A program made the position numbers and the translations under genes. The notes beneath the pieces were generated by a model, which saw only the letters and a list, made by a program, of their open reading frames with translations, was not told where the DNA came from and ran no database searches. A stretch of DNA of 64,000 bases from contig CAZFQL010000011.1 in the NCBI GenBank assembly GCA_964520905.1, positions 87,819-151,818 of the forward strand, written 5' to 3'. Below are positions 8,216-16,659 of the stretch, in pieces (position 1 is the first letter of the stretch; the number at the start of each line of letters is the position of its first letter). This DNA comes from JAGVIE01 sp964520905. GTDB taxonomy: Bacteria; Bacteroidota; Ignavibacteria; UBA10030; SZUA-254.

Positions 8216-8716
8216 TTAGCGAAAATACCAATAACTAAAAATATATTCCGCTTTGACTGTGTCTTTCATTTGCGGACTTGTGACACTGATAGTAAGTTTT
8301 TTATGCCACGTTGGAGATGACTGAGCGACATCCGGAGTAAATGGATTAATATAATTTACTTTGCATCTTATATTAAATGTGCCGCTTAAAGTATCGGGTG
8401 AAATAGTGCGATTGAGATTATTAAAATCATCAAAATCGTTTGTTGAATCGGGATACGACTCTCCGGTCTCAAGTCCTAAATTCACAACCGAAGTTAATTG
8501 AGAAGTTAATGTCGCTATATCTTCATCGGTATTTTTATCGAATGCCTTTCCAGACGCTTCTTCAACTATAGATGAGGCTAATGAAACCGCGGTAACCCCT
8601 AATTTCGACTGGATTACAACTTGATTGCTATTGCCAAGGCTTCTGTGCATTGATAGGATGGTAGTGCCAAGCAATGCAAAAGCTCCTAATGCAAATATTG
8701 TTTGTCCTGTGTTCAT
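8216..8716 (-). CDS. Pseudopilin-like protein (PilV-like), first gene of operon
   Basis: A 166-residue protein starting MNTGQTIFALGAFALLGTTI: a short leader ending in Gly, then a hydrophobic helix and SKLGVTAVSLASSIVEEASGKAFD, the pattern of PilV/GspI-like minor pilins. The globular part is beta-rich and ends in IFSYWYFR. Stop and SD of the next gene overlap (TAAGGAGA), so the three genes are surely one operon. GGCGGAAG lies seven bases before the ATG. As in its two neighbours the +5 acidic residue is missing. Confidence 0.65.
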   Translation of the reverse strand: MNTGQTIFALGAFALLGTTILSMHRSLGNSNQVVIQSKLGVTAVSLASSIVEEASGKAFDKNTDEDIATLTSQLTSVVNLGLETGESYPDSTNDFDDFNNLNRTISPDTLSGTFNIRCKVNYINPFTPDVAQSSPTWHKKLTISVTSPQMKDTVKAEYIFSYWYFR

Positions 8717-8873
8717 ATCTTCCGCCCGATAAAATTTTTAAACAGCGAGAATTTTATTTCTCGATTAATTATTAAGTTTGAATGTCTCTGGAGAGTAGCC
8801 TGTGAAATGATAAGCCGCAAAACATGCAAAGTAGGATGAAATACGGCAATTCAAATTGTTACAAATCAGTGTA

Positions 8874-8991
8874 TCAGAGTCGATACTCCGAATTATCGAT
8901 CCTATATGTGTTACCGATAGGATCCTTCCGCTTTTTATATCCAGCGGAACGTCTATATTTCATGCGGGCACTCTCCTAATTCACAATTAGG
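8874..8991 (-). promoter_or_regulatory. Candidate structured leader of the pseudopilin operon (four consecutive hairpins)
   Basis: Reading the minus strand there are four inverted repeats in a row: CCTAATT/AATTAGG (8975-8991), TTCCGCT/AGCGGAA (8926-8949), GATCCTAT/ATAGGATC (8898-8924) and GAGT/ACTC (8877-8888). The first three are perfect stems of 7, 7 and 8 pairs. The 3' arm of the first hairpin covers part of an AGGAG that would serve a 29-codon basic ORF (8874-8963, MKYRRSAGYKKRKDPIG...). Either a structured RNA leader or a small peptide gene with a hidden SD is possible. I do not recognise a known riboswitch. Confidence 0.35.
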
Positions 8992-9110
8992 TTTCTTAAT
9001 CTAAGAGAACTCAATAAAGGTCAAAATGTCAATATGAGATGTGATTAGTTCCACAATAAAGCCGCCTTCTGAGTTATCGGGGTCATAATTTTCTTGATTT
9101 TTCTTCGTTC

Positions 9111-9128
9111 CATCGTTTGCAAACGATG
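9111..9128. promoter_or_regulatory. Perfect 18-base palindrome, possible operator
   Basis: CATCGTTTGCAAACGATG is a perfect inverted repeat without spacer, about 300 bases before rng and 390 before the pseudopilin operon. Its size and symmetry fit a dimeric repressor site. It occurs once as far as I could see, and no regulator gene is adjacent. Confidence 0.3.
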
Positions 9129-9358
9129 TCGGAATTTCTTATTTTATAGCTGGTTATTTTCTCTTTCTACGCGAAATAATTAGAAAATCATTTGTTATTT
9201 AACATTAATCACATAGCAACAGGTCTCAGGTCAACGATGTTGAGCGTTTTATTTTTACGAGTTTTCTTATTCGATTCAACCCGTTTCCTCACTTCGTTCC
9301 AAGGCTTCGCCACGGCATCGACCCGTGTGCGTCGTTGCAGCAGTTTAACATTAAATAT

Positions 9359-9406
9359 GAACTCACTGGTCTTTCCCGGGTACTATGCTCTGGCGAAAGT
9401 GAGTTC
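9359..9406 (+). promoter_or_regulatory. Hairpin in the rng leader
   Basis: GAACTCACT pairs perfectly with AGTGAGTTC across a 30-base loop that ends about 20 bases before the rng start codon. RNase E mRNAs in Proteobacteria use structured leaders for autoregulation, so this stem may have a similar role; that is inference only. Confidence 0.35.
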
Positions 9407-9426
9407 GAAGGAACGAACTTTTTATC

Positions 9427-11046
9427 ATGCAAAAAGAAATTATCATCAATGCCACCGCCAACGAAATCCGGATTGCGATCACGGAGGATAAGCGGTTAGC
9501 CGAGCTCTTTGTTGAAACCCCGGACAAAGAGCGTATGGTCGGCGATATTTATTTGGGGAAAGTTGCAAAAGTAATGCACGGTATTAGGGCAGCATTCATC
9601 GATCTTGGTCTCAAGCAAGACGCATTCCTTCATTTTTCCGATATTGGCAGTACATTTACCGAGTACACTTCTTTGATTGGTGATGAGGATTCTGAAGTCG
9701 AGGTCGAGGATGACGGTGATGATACCGAAGGTGGAGAAGAAAGTAAACCACCGGCATCCCAGCCAACCCAAGCCCCCACTCAACAGCGTAAACAACAACC
9801 GCCTGTAAAGGAACGGAACATCCCCGATCTTAAACGAGGTCAGGATATTTTAGTACAGGTTACCAAAGAACCTGTCGGAAGGAAGGGTGTTCGTGTAACT
9901 TCGGAAGTATCCATCCCTGGACGCTTCTTAGTTCTGCTTCCCTTCGATGGGAAGATCGGTGTTTCCAAGAAACTCCAGAACTTCAAAGAGAAGCGTCGTC
10001 TTCGACGAATAGTGCGTAGTTTTATTCCAAGTACATTTGGGGCGATCATTCGTACTGTTGCGCAGGAACAAGACGAAGCGTCTCTTCGTCAGGATATGGA
10101 AAGTTTACTCACAACTTGGCGTGAGATAGAGAAGAGCATTAAAACTGAAGAAGCCCCGGCATTGATGTATAAAGATATGGCGACAACATCAAGTGTTATT
10201 CGCGATCTTTTTACCGAAGCGGTTGATCGAGTTGTGGTTGATTCAAAAAAATTGTTCAAAGAAATTCGTGCTTATGTAAAACTCGTTTCACCCGATCTAA
10301 TTGATAAAATCGAATACTATAAAGATAAAGAGCCGATTTTCGATGTGTATGGAGTTGAGAAAGAAATCGCCACCGCACTCGGTCGAAAAGTATGGCTCAA
10401 AAGCGGCGGATATATTATCATTGAACAAACCGAGGCTATGGTTGTTATCGATGTGAACAGCGGGCGTTACGCAGCTAAAAGAGAACAAGAATTAAATTCA
10501 CTTCGGACAAATCTGGAATCCGCGCGTGAGGTCTGCCGGCAGTTGAGACTCCGCGATATTGGCGGTATCATCGTCATCGATTTTATCGATCTGGACGATG
10601 AACGCAACCGTAAAAAGATTTATGATGAATTACGAAAAGAATTCAAGCGCGATCGTGCGAAAGTTACCGTTTTACCAATGACAGAAATCGGAATTGTTCA
10701 GATTACCCGCCAGCGAATCAGGCAGAATATACTTCACAGTTTCAGCGAGCCGTGTCCCGTTTGCGGTGGCGGCGGAATAGTTGAATCGAAATCAAGCATC
10801 ATTAATCATATTGAACGATGGATTCGTCGGTTCAAATCGGAATCGAAAGAATTGCGTTTAGTGCTTACCGTTCATCCAACAATTGCACAATATTTACGCG
10901 AGGGGACAGTCAAGCGCGTCACAAAAATGATGTTCAAATATTTTGTCAAAATCAAGATGGATGAAGATCCTAAATTACCGATAACCGAATTCCATTTCTT
11001 CTCCCCAAAACAAGACAAAGAGATCACAGATCAATACAATTCATGA
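9427..11046 (+). CDS. rng: Ribonuclease G/E family endoribonuclease
   Basis: A 539-residue RNase E/G catalytic protein that cleaves 5'-monophosphorylated single-stranded RNA in rRNA maturation and mRNA decay. The S1 domain (about 35-165) is split by an acidic and Pro/Gln-rich insertion (85-130: DEDSEVEVEDDGDD..., then PTQAPTQQRKQQ). The DNase I-like core contains VVIDVNSGRY (Asp342) and IVIDFIDLDDERNR (Asp385), the two catalytic magnesium ligands. The zinc link CPVCGGGG has Cys443 and Cys446. No long C-terminal degradosome scaffold is present, so RNase G type is the better name. It is the first gene of a long run of closely spaced plus-strand genes. Confidence 0.93.
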   Translation: MQKEIIINATANEIRIAITEDKRLAELFVETPDKERMVGDIYLGKVAKVMHGIRAAFIDLGLKQDAFLHFSDIGSTFTEYTSLIGDEDSEVEVEDDGDDTEGGEESKPPASQPTQAPTQQRKQQPPVKERNIPDLKRGQDILVQVTKEPVGRKGVRVTSEVSIPGRFLVLLPFDGKIGVSKKLQNFKEKRRLRRIVRSFIPSTFGAIIRTVAQEQDEASLRQDMESLLTTWREIEKSIKTEEAPALMYKDMATTSSVIRDLFTEAVDRVVVDSKKLFKEIRAYVKLVSPDLIDKIEYYKDKEPIFDVYGVEKEIATALGRKVWLKSGGYIIIEQTEAMVVIDVNSGRYAAKREQELNSLRTNLESAREVCRQLRLRDIGGIIVIDFIDLDDERNRKKIYDELRKEFKRDRAKVTVLPMTEIGIVQITRQRIRQNILHSFSEPCPVCGGGGIVESKSSIINHIERWIRRFKSESKELRLVLTVHPTIAQYLREGTVKRVTKMMFKYFVKIKMDEDPKLPITEFHFFSPKQDKEITDQYNS

Positions 11047-11064
11047 TCAATTAGGGAATATTAA

Positions 11065-11709
11065 ATGAAAATATTTATCGACACTGCGAACATCAAAGAG
11101 ATCAAAGATGCCGCCGGCATGGGACTCCTCGATGGCGTTACGACCAATCCGAGTTTGATAGCGAAGGAAGGCAGAAAGTTCGAAGATATCATAAAAGAAA
11201 TCTGTACCATCGTCGAAGGGGACATTAGTGCAGAGGTTGTAGCTACCGATTATGAAGGCATCATCCGTGAAGGACGCGCTCTGGCGAAGATATCAGATAA
11301 AATCGTTGTCAAAGTACCGCTGATCAAAGAAGGATTGAAAGCGGTGAGAACTTTCAAAGCTGAAGGAATAAAGACGAATGTAACGCTCTGCTTCTCACCC
11401 AATCAGGCGCTTCTCGCCGCAAAAGCCGGCGCATATATACTAAGTCCGTTTATCGGCAGACTGGATGATATCAGCTCGAACGGCATGGAACTTATATCCC
11501 AGATAATGACTATTTATCGAAATTATGGATTTGACACACAGGTGCTCGTTGCAAGCATACGGCACCCTCTGCACGTTGTTGATGCCGCTCTGATCGGCGC
11601 TGACATTGCTACGATCCCTTACAACGTACTTATACAATTAATCAAACACCCTCTCACCGATATCGGATTGGAAAAATTTCTAACAGATTGGAAGAAGGTT
11701 CCCCAGTAA
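11065..11709 (+). CDS. tal: Transaldolase / fructose-6-phosphate aldolase family (small type)
   Basis: A 214-residue single-domain TIM barrel of the TalC/Fsa type, beginning MKIFIDTANIKEIKDA with GLLDGVTTNPSLIAKEG. The Schiff-base lysine lies in DKIVVKVPL, followed by IKTNVTLCFS and SPFIGRLDD. Short transaldolases in this subfamily transfer a dihydroxyacetone unit between sugar phosphates in the pentose phosphate pathway; some are fructose-6-phosphate aldolases, and the sequence alone does not separate the two. It lies 18 bases after rng and three bases before gcvT. Confidence 0.9.
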   Translation: MKIFIDTANIKEIKDAAGMGLLDGVTTNPSLIAKEGRKFEDIIKEICTIVEGDISAEVVATDYEGIIREGRALAKISDKIVVKVPLIKEGLKAVRTFKAEGIKTNVTLCFSPNQALLAAKAGAYILSPFIGRLDDISSNGMELISQIMTIYRNYGFDTQVLVASIRHPLHVVDAALIGADIATIPYNVLIQLIKHPLTDIGLEKFLTDWKKVPQ

Positions 11710-11712
11710 AAT

Positions 11713-12801
11713 ATGAAACAAACCACATTTTACAATATCCATAAGCAACTCGGCGCCAAGATCGTTGAGTTTGCGGGTTTTGAGATGCCCGTGCAATATT
11801 CAGGTATAATCGATGAACACAAAACAGTTCGCTCGTCTGTCGGCATATTCGATGTTTCACATATGGGTGAATTTGAAATCCGGGGCAAAGACGCGCTGGC
11901 GCTGGTTCAGAAAGTAACTACGAACGACGCTTCGAAATTAATCGACGGGAAGGTACAGTATTCCTCAATGTGTTATCCTGACGGCGGTATTGTGGACGAC
12001 CTGTTAGTGTATAAGTTTGAAGACCATTTCATGCTGGTTGTGAACGCCGCAAACCTCAATAAAGATTTTGACTGGATAAAATCCAACATAGGAAGTATGG
12101 ATGTACAGCTCATTGATAAGAGTGATGATATATCACTTCTTGCAGTTCAAGGTCCAAAATCGTTGGTCACATTGCAAAAACTCACAGGCGCAAATCTAAA
12201 CGCGATGCCGTATTATTCATTCGTACACGGAAATCTCGCCGGTTTTGATATGATAATTTCCAGAACAGGTTACACAGGTGAACTTGGATTTGAACTTTAT
12301 TTTGAAGGAACTGTAACGATCTCTGAGAAGATATGGAATTCAATAATGAATGCAGGAAAAGAATACGGGATTAAACCGGTAGGTTTAGGCGCACGCGACA
12401 CACTGCGGCTGGAAATGGGAATGTGTTTGTACGGAAACGATATCGATCAGACTACCAATCCACTCGAAGCCGGATTAGGCTGGGTAACGAAACTTGATAA
12501 AGGAGAGTTCATAGGCCGTGATGTTTTATTGAAGGTGAAAGAAGCCGGTGTTAAGAGAAAATTAATCGGTTTTACGATAGATGCAGATAAAGCATTCCCG
12601 CGCCATGGATATGAAATCAGATCCAACGGAAGCGCTGTTGGGCATGTCACCAGCGGTACCGTATCGCCAATTCTCGATAAGGGAATCGGTATGGGATATG
12701 TAGATGTATCATGTGCCCAGGTCGGTAACACTTTGGGCATAGTTATACGTAATAAAGAAATCAAAGCACAAGTTGAAAAGACGCCTTTTATAAAAAAATG
12801 A
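11713..12801 (+). CDS. gcvT: Aminomethyltransferase (glycine cleavage system T protein)
   Basis: A 362-residue folate-dependent T protein that releases ammonia from the aminomethyl group on lipoylated H protein and forms methylene-tetrahydrofolate. Features are FAGFEMPVQYSGI, SVGIFDVSHMGEFEIRGKDA, a folate-binding TGYTGELGFELYF with following LGARDTLRLEMGMCLYGND, and the C-terminal beta-barrel (GFTIDADKAFPRHGYEI, VTSGTVSPILDKGIGMGYV). The other glycine cleavage genes are not in the window. It overlaps comB by four bases (ATGA). The tdh/kbl pathway elsewhere in the window produces glycine, its substrate. Confidence 0.95.
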   Translation: MKQTTFYNIHKQLGAKIVEFAGFEMPVQYSGIIDEHKTVRSSVGIFDVSHMGEFEIRGKDALALVQKVTTNDASKLIDGKVQYSSMCYPDGGIVDDLLVYKFEDHFMLVVNAANLNKDFDWIKSNIGSMDVQLIDKSDDISLLAVQGPKSLVTLQKLTGANLNAMPYYSFVHGNLAGFDMIISRTGYTGELGFELYFEGTVTISEKIWNSIMNAGKEYGIKPVGLGARDTLRLEMGMCLYGNDIDQTTNPLEAGLGWVTKLDKGEFIGRDVLLKVKEAGVKRKLIGFTIDADKAFPRHGYEIRSNGSAVGHVTSGTVSPILDKGIGMGYVDVSCAQVGNTLGIVIRNKEIKAQVEKTPFIKK

Positions 12802-13568
12802 AAACAGTTCAGACAAATAAACAAATACAGGTTACAGTTCACTTCACACATGCAAATCTCGATGAGATGCAATTGAAGGATAAAAACATCGTGATAATCG
12901 ATGTTCTCCGGGCGAGCACAACAATTGCAATGGCATTACAAAACGGAGCCAAAGAAATTATACCGGTCAGCAGTGTTGAAAATGCCGTAAAGATATCAGG
13001 GAGCCTTTTCGGTGATGTTACACTGCGGGCAGGAGAGCGAAATGCAAAAATGATTGAAGGATTCAATCTTGGCAATTCTCCGAGCGAATTTACAGAAGAA
13101 ATTGTAAAGGGCAAATCTATTATTCTGATGACAACCAACGGCTCGGTTGCAATTGTTAAAGGAAAACATGCGCAAAATCTTGTCGTTGCGGGTTTTGTCA
13201 ATCTGACAGCTGTCGTGGATTTCCTCAATAAACTCGATAGCGATTTCGTGATTATATGTGCAGGTAATGAGAACTACTTCTGTATAGAGGATGTTGTCTG
13301 TGCCGGCAGAATCATCAATAAGCTTGCGAAAGAAACAGATTCTGTTCTTCTGCTTGACGATGCCGGTGAAGCATCATTGACGCTGGATAAGGTTTTCGGG
13401 AAAAGTATTCTAAAGACGCTCAAGAATTCCGAACATGGAAAGTACCTGAGCGAAATAGGTTTTGCAGATGATCTAAAAGTTTGTGCAGCGGTCGATTCTA
13501 TCGATGTTCTTCCGATGTTGACCGGAAATGTAATTCGTTTACAGAAGAATCCCGGTTCTTCTCAATAG
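12798..13568 (+). CDS. comB: 2-phosphosulfolactate phosphatase family protein (ComB)
   Basis: A 256-residue ComB-family protein. Motifs are VIIDVLRASTTIAMALQNGA, RAGERNAKMIEGFNLGNSP, ILMTTNGSVAIVKG and ICAGNENYFCIEDVVCAG, in the family order. In methanogens ComB dephosphorylates 2-phosphosulfolactate on the way to coenzyme M; in many bacteria the gene is found without the rest of the pathway and its substrate is uncertain. No other sulfolactate gene is seen nearby. Start overlaps gcvT. Confidence 0.88.
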   Translation: MKTVQTNKQIQVTVHFTHANLDEMQLKDKNIVIIDVLRASTTIAMALQNGAKEIIPVSSVENAVKISGSLFGDVTLRAGERNAKMIEGFNLGNSPSEFTEEIVKGKSIILMTTNGSVAIVKGKHAQNLVVAGFVNLTAVVDFLNKLDSDFVIICAGNENYFCIEDVVCAGRIINKLAKETDSVLLLDDAGEASLTLDKVFGKSILKTLKNSEHGKYLSEIGFADDLKVCAAVDSIDVLPMLTGNVIRLQKNPGSSQ

Positions 13569-13594
13569 TTGAACGTCCACCACACTTCGAGCGG

Positions 13595-15982
13595 ATGATA
13601 GATAAAAAGAAAAATACTCTGAACACTCCTTCGAAAAAATCGCAATCTCAGCGAGCGTTGGAACGAAGAAAGCACATTTTCTCGATCTTATTCATGGTGG
13701 TTGGTTTAATCATTCTTCTTAGCATCTTCAGTTATTCTACACGCGACGAAGCTGTCCTCGATAAATTGTCCTTCTCCGATATTTTCCGGCTTCCTTTCAA
13801 CGATGAGGTACAATCACTAACAAGCACGCTTCATAACAAGCTTGGTCTCTTCGGCGCTCTGGTCGCCGACTTCTTCGTTAATTCCACCATCGGTTTTGCA
13901 TCGGTCATCGTTCCCATACTTATGATTTTGTGGGCATGGATTATATTGCGTAAAGGTGAACCGACGAGGTTGATTACGTTTTCAAACTATGCCGTTATTT
14001 TCGCGCTTCTTTTTTCGACTACTTTCGGAATTGCAAACCTCATAATCAGCGATGTAAATAAGGAATGGAGCGGCATCATCGGCGCGTTTCTGGCGGATAC
14101 TACGACCAAACTTCTGGGAAAAGTTGGCGCACCGATAGTTATCGTAACCGCATTATTCATCACGATGGTTCTCGCGATCGATCTCGATATCCATAAATCT
14201 TTGGATCGCTTTAAGTCGCTGTGGGATAGTATCTACATTCGTTTATCACGACGGAAAGAAACGGATGCTTATGATGATCAGGATGTGATGATAAGAAAGG
14301 TTGATGAGGAGATACCACCGGAGATTACAAAAGAGGAAGATATTGATGTCGTTGAAGAACAGTCTGAGATAGAGGAAGAGGATACAATCGAGAAAGAACT
14401 CGAAGAGACTGAAATCCAAGGTGAAGTTCAAGAGGTGATTGAAGAACCTGAGTTGGAAGAGGAACTGCCTCCCAAGCCAGTCGAGAACGAGACGGAAGAG
14501 ATTGACTATATTTTCCCATCCGTTGAATTGCTTGATGCTTACAGGCAAAGCGACACGATTCCGGAAGATGAGTTGAAAGCTAATGCGGAACTTGTAAGAA
14601 CCAAGCTTGCAAATTTTGGTATCGAAATTGAAAGTGTTAGTGTTACGCCTGGACCCGTTGTGACTTTATATGAGCTTGTCCCGGCATCCGGTGTGAAGAT
14701 AAGCCGAATCGTGAGCCTCGCTGATGATTTAGCCTTGGCGCTTGCCGCAAAAGGTATACGCATTATGGCGCCTATTCCAGGGAAAAGTGCGGTTGGGGTG
14801 GAAATCCCGAATAAAAATCCTTCTACGGTATCACTGCGCAGCATCGTCAACTCAACAAAATTCCGTGAGATGAAGGCGAACCTCCCGCTCGCGCTCGGCA
14901 AAACAATCTCAGGAGACATATATACCGATGATCTCTCGAAGATGCCTCATCTACTCATCGCAGGTTCGACCGGATCTGGAAAAAGTGTAGGCATCAATAC
15001 GATTCTTGCAGGTTTGTTGTTCAAGCTCCATCCATCCGAGGTAAAATTCATAATCATCGATCCCAAGAAGATCGAGCTTACGCTTTATTCAAAATTGAAA
15101 AATCATTTCCTCGCAGTCTCTCCCGACGTTAATGAGGATATTATCACTACACCGGAGAATGCAGTATTCGCGTTGAAGGGTGTAGAATCGGAGATGGAGA
15201 AACGCTATGACAGGCTTGCTGCCGCCGGTGTAAGAAATATTCAGGATTATAATGAACGGTTTAAAGCTGGCAGATTGAAAAACACCGAAACAATCACACA
15301 CCGAAAAATGCCGTATCTTATTGTTGTGATCGATGAGCTGGCAGATCTGATGCTGACCGCGGCGGGTGATGTAGAAGAACCAATTGCACGGCTTGCCCAA
15401 CTCGCTCGCGCTGTCGGTGTCCATCTGGTTCTGGCAACACAGCGTCCGTCTGTCGATGTTATTACGGGTGTAATCAAAGCGAATTTTCCTGCGCGAATCG
15501 CATATCAAGTTGCCTCAAAGACAGATTCACGAACTATACTCGATATGAACGGTGCCGAACAATTATTAGGTAGCGGCGATATGCTGTACCTTCCTGCGGG
15601 AAGTCCGAAACCTTACCGGATACAAAATGCATTTATCTCGACCGAAGAGGTTGAACGTCTCACCGAACATATTGCAAAACAGCAGGGATACAGTAAACCG
15701 TTCCAGCTTCCATCCATTATGGAGAAAAAACGTTCCGGTATGAGGGGAACTTCGAATGAGCGCGATGAGTTCTTCGAAGAAGCGGCTAGACTTGTTGTTC
15801 GTCATCAGCAAGGCTCGGTTTCACTTCTTCAGCGCAGACTGAAAGTCGGCTATTCACGCGCCGCCCGTCTTATTGACGAACTTGAAGCGGCGGGTGTTGT
15901 TGGACCGTTCGACGGCAGTAAGGCACGTTTGGTTCTTATCGATACCGATGCTCAATTAGAAAGGATATTGGCGAATTTATGA
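13595..15982 (+). CDS. ftsK: DNA translocase FtsK/SpoIIIE
   Basis: A 795-residue septal DNA pump for chromosome segregation. The N-terminus is basic and followed by four or more membrane segments (HIFSILFMVVGLIILLSIF; GFASVIVPILMILWAWIIL; LITFSNYAVIFALLFSTTF; IVTALFITMVLAI), then an acidic Glu-rich linker and the alpha/beta motor with Walker A AGSTGSGKSVG, IIIDPKKIEL, VVIDELADLM and HLVLATQRPSVDVITG. The C-terminal gamma winged helix (GSVSLLQRRLKVGYSRAARLIDELEAAGVVG) recognises KOPS-like sites. The ATG 26 bases after comB is chosen; an upstream in-frame start at 13481 would run far into comB. Confidence 0.94.
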   Translation: MIDKKKNTLNTPSKKSQSQRALERRKHIFSILFMVVGLIILLSIFSYSTRDEAVLDKLSFSDIFRLPFNDEVQSLTSTLHNKLGLFGALVADFFVNSTIGFASVIVPILMILWAWIILRKGEPTRLITFSNYAVIFALLFSTTFGIANLIISDVNKEWSGIIGAFLADTTTKLLGKVGAPIVIVTALFITMVLAIDLDIHKSLDRFKSLWDSIYIRLSRRKETDAYDDQDVMIRKVDEEIPPEITKEEDIDVVEEQSEIEEEDTIEKELEETEIQGEVQEVIEEPELEEELPPKPVENETEEIDYIFPSVELLDAYRQSDTIPEDELKANAELVRTKLANFGIEIESVSVTPGPVVTLYELVPASGVKISRIVSLADDLALALAAKGIRIMAPIPGKSAVGVEIPNKNPSTVSLRSIVNSTKFREMKANLPLALGKTISGDIYTDDLSKMPHLLIAGSTGSGKSVGINTILAGLLFKLHPSEVKFIIIDPKKIELTLYSKLKNHFLAVSPDVNEDIITTPENAVFALKGVESEMEKRYDRLAAAGVRNIQDYNERFKAGRLKNTETITHRKMPYLIVVIDELADLMLTAAGDVEEPIARLAQLARAVGVHLVLATQRPSVDVITGVIKANFPARIAYQVASKTDSRTILDMNGAEQLLGSGDMLYLPAGSPKPYRIQNAFISTEEVERLTEHIAKQQGYSKPFQLPSIMEKKRSGMRGTSNERDEFFEEAARLVVRHQQGSVSLLQRRLKVGYSRAARLIDELEAAGVVGPFDGSKARLVLIDTDAQLERILANL

Positions 15983-16629
15983 TTCACTTCCGTATTAGAA
16001 TCATCGGCACGATAATTATTGGGGTATTTCTGTACGCGATATTTGCGTTCGCCGGCGATAAGACCGAAACCGTCATTAAGAAACTCCAAAAAAGATACGA
16101 CTCTATTCGCGATGCTTCAGTAACCTACATACAGCAGGTTCAATTCGGAGTAACGAAAAGCGAGCAATCATTTTCAGGCACATTTACAATGAAAAAAGGC
16201 AATCGATACCGGATCGAGATGGAACAGCAAACCATTGTAACGGATGGGAAATCGGTTTGGTCTTATAGTAAAATGAATAATCAGGTGCTGATTGATAGAT
16301 ATAAAGATGATCCTAAATCTTTCTCGCCTGATAAAGTGCTCGTCAATCTTCCCTCCAATTATAATGCCGCCATGCTTGGAAATGAAAAGATGGGTGATAA
16401 GGAAGTCAGCATACTCAAATTGACTCCAAAAAAAGATAAATTAAATTTTAAATGGATGAAAATTTGGGTAGACCCTGAAGAATGGCTGATGAAAAAAATC
16501 CAGGTACTGGATATAAGCGATAATTTGATGACATATTTATTAAATGAAATAAAAATCAACCAGGGAATTCCGGATACCGTCTTCCAGTATGTTGCCCCGG
16601 CTGGCGCCGACGTGATCGATTTAAGATAA
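15979..16629 (+). CDS. lolA: Outer-membrane lipoprotein carrier protein LolA
   Basis: A 216-residue periplasmic protein with an N-terminal signal sequence (IRIIGTIIIGVFLYAIFAFAG). The following KKLQKRYDSIRDASVTYIQQ, SFSGTFTMKKGNRYRIEM, IVTDGKSVWSYSKMNNQVLI and KWMKIWVDPEEWLMKKI are the LolA order: half-barrel for carrying lipoproteins from LolCDE to the outer membrane. It overlaps the ftsK stop by four bases, an association seen in many bacteria. Its presence confirms a two-membrane envelope. Confidence 0.88.
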   Translation: MIHFRIRIIGTIIIGVFLYAIFAFAGDKTETVIKKLQKRYDSIRDASVTYIQQVQFGVTKSEQSFSGTFTMKKGNRYRIEMEQQTIVTDGKSVWSYSKMNNQVLIDRYKDDPKSFSPDKVLVNLPSNYNAAMLGNEKMGDKEVSILKLTPKKDKLNFKWMKIWVDPEEWLMKKIQVLDISDNLMTYLLNEIKINQGIPDTVFQYVAPAGADVIDLR

Positions 16630-16659
16630 CTGACCGGATATTCAATCGAATACAACTAC

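Larger units (their letters stand above)
8717..9426. other. Intergenic region between pseudopilin operon and rng
   Basis: About 710 bases between divergent genes. It contains the hairpin cluster described separately (8874-8991), a perfect 18-base palindrome (9111-9128) and a hairpin in the rng leader (9359-9406). A reading frame on the plus strand here (9192-9491) has no recognisable protein character and overlaps rng out of frame, so it is not called. Confidence 0.5.

Noticed and set aside
9111..9128. LacI-family operator
   Set aside because: The palindrome has a central GC instead of the CG typical of that family, and no LacI-type gene is adjacent; kept only as an unnamed operator candidate.
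9192..9491. 99-codon frame before rng
   Set aside because: It overlaps the rng start in another frame, has no SD or recognisable motif, and the region is better explained as a leader with a hairpin.
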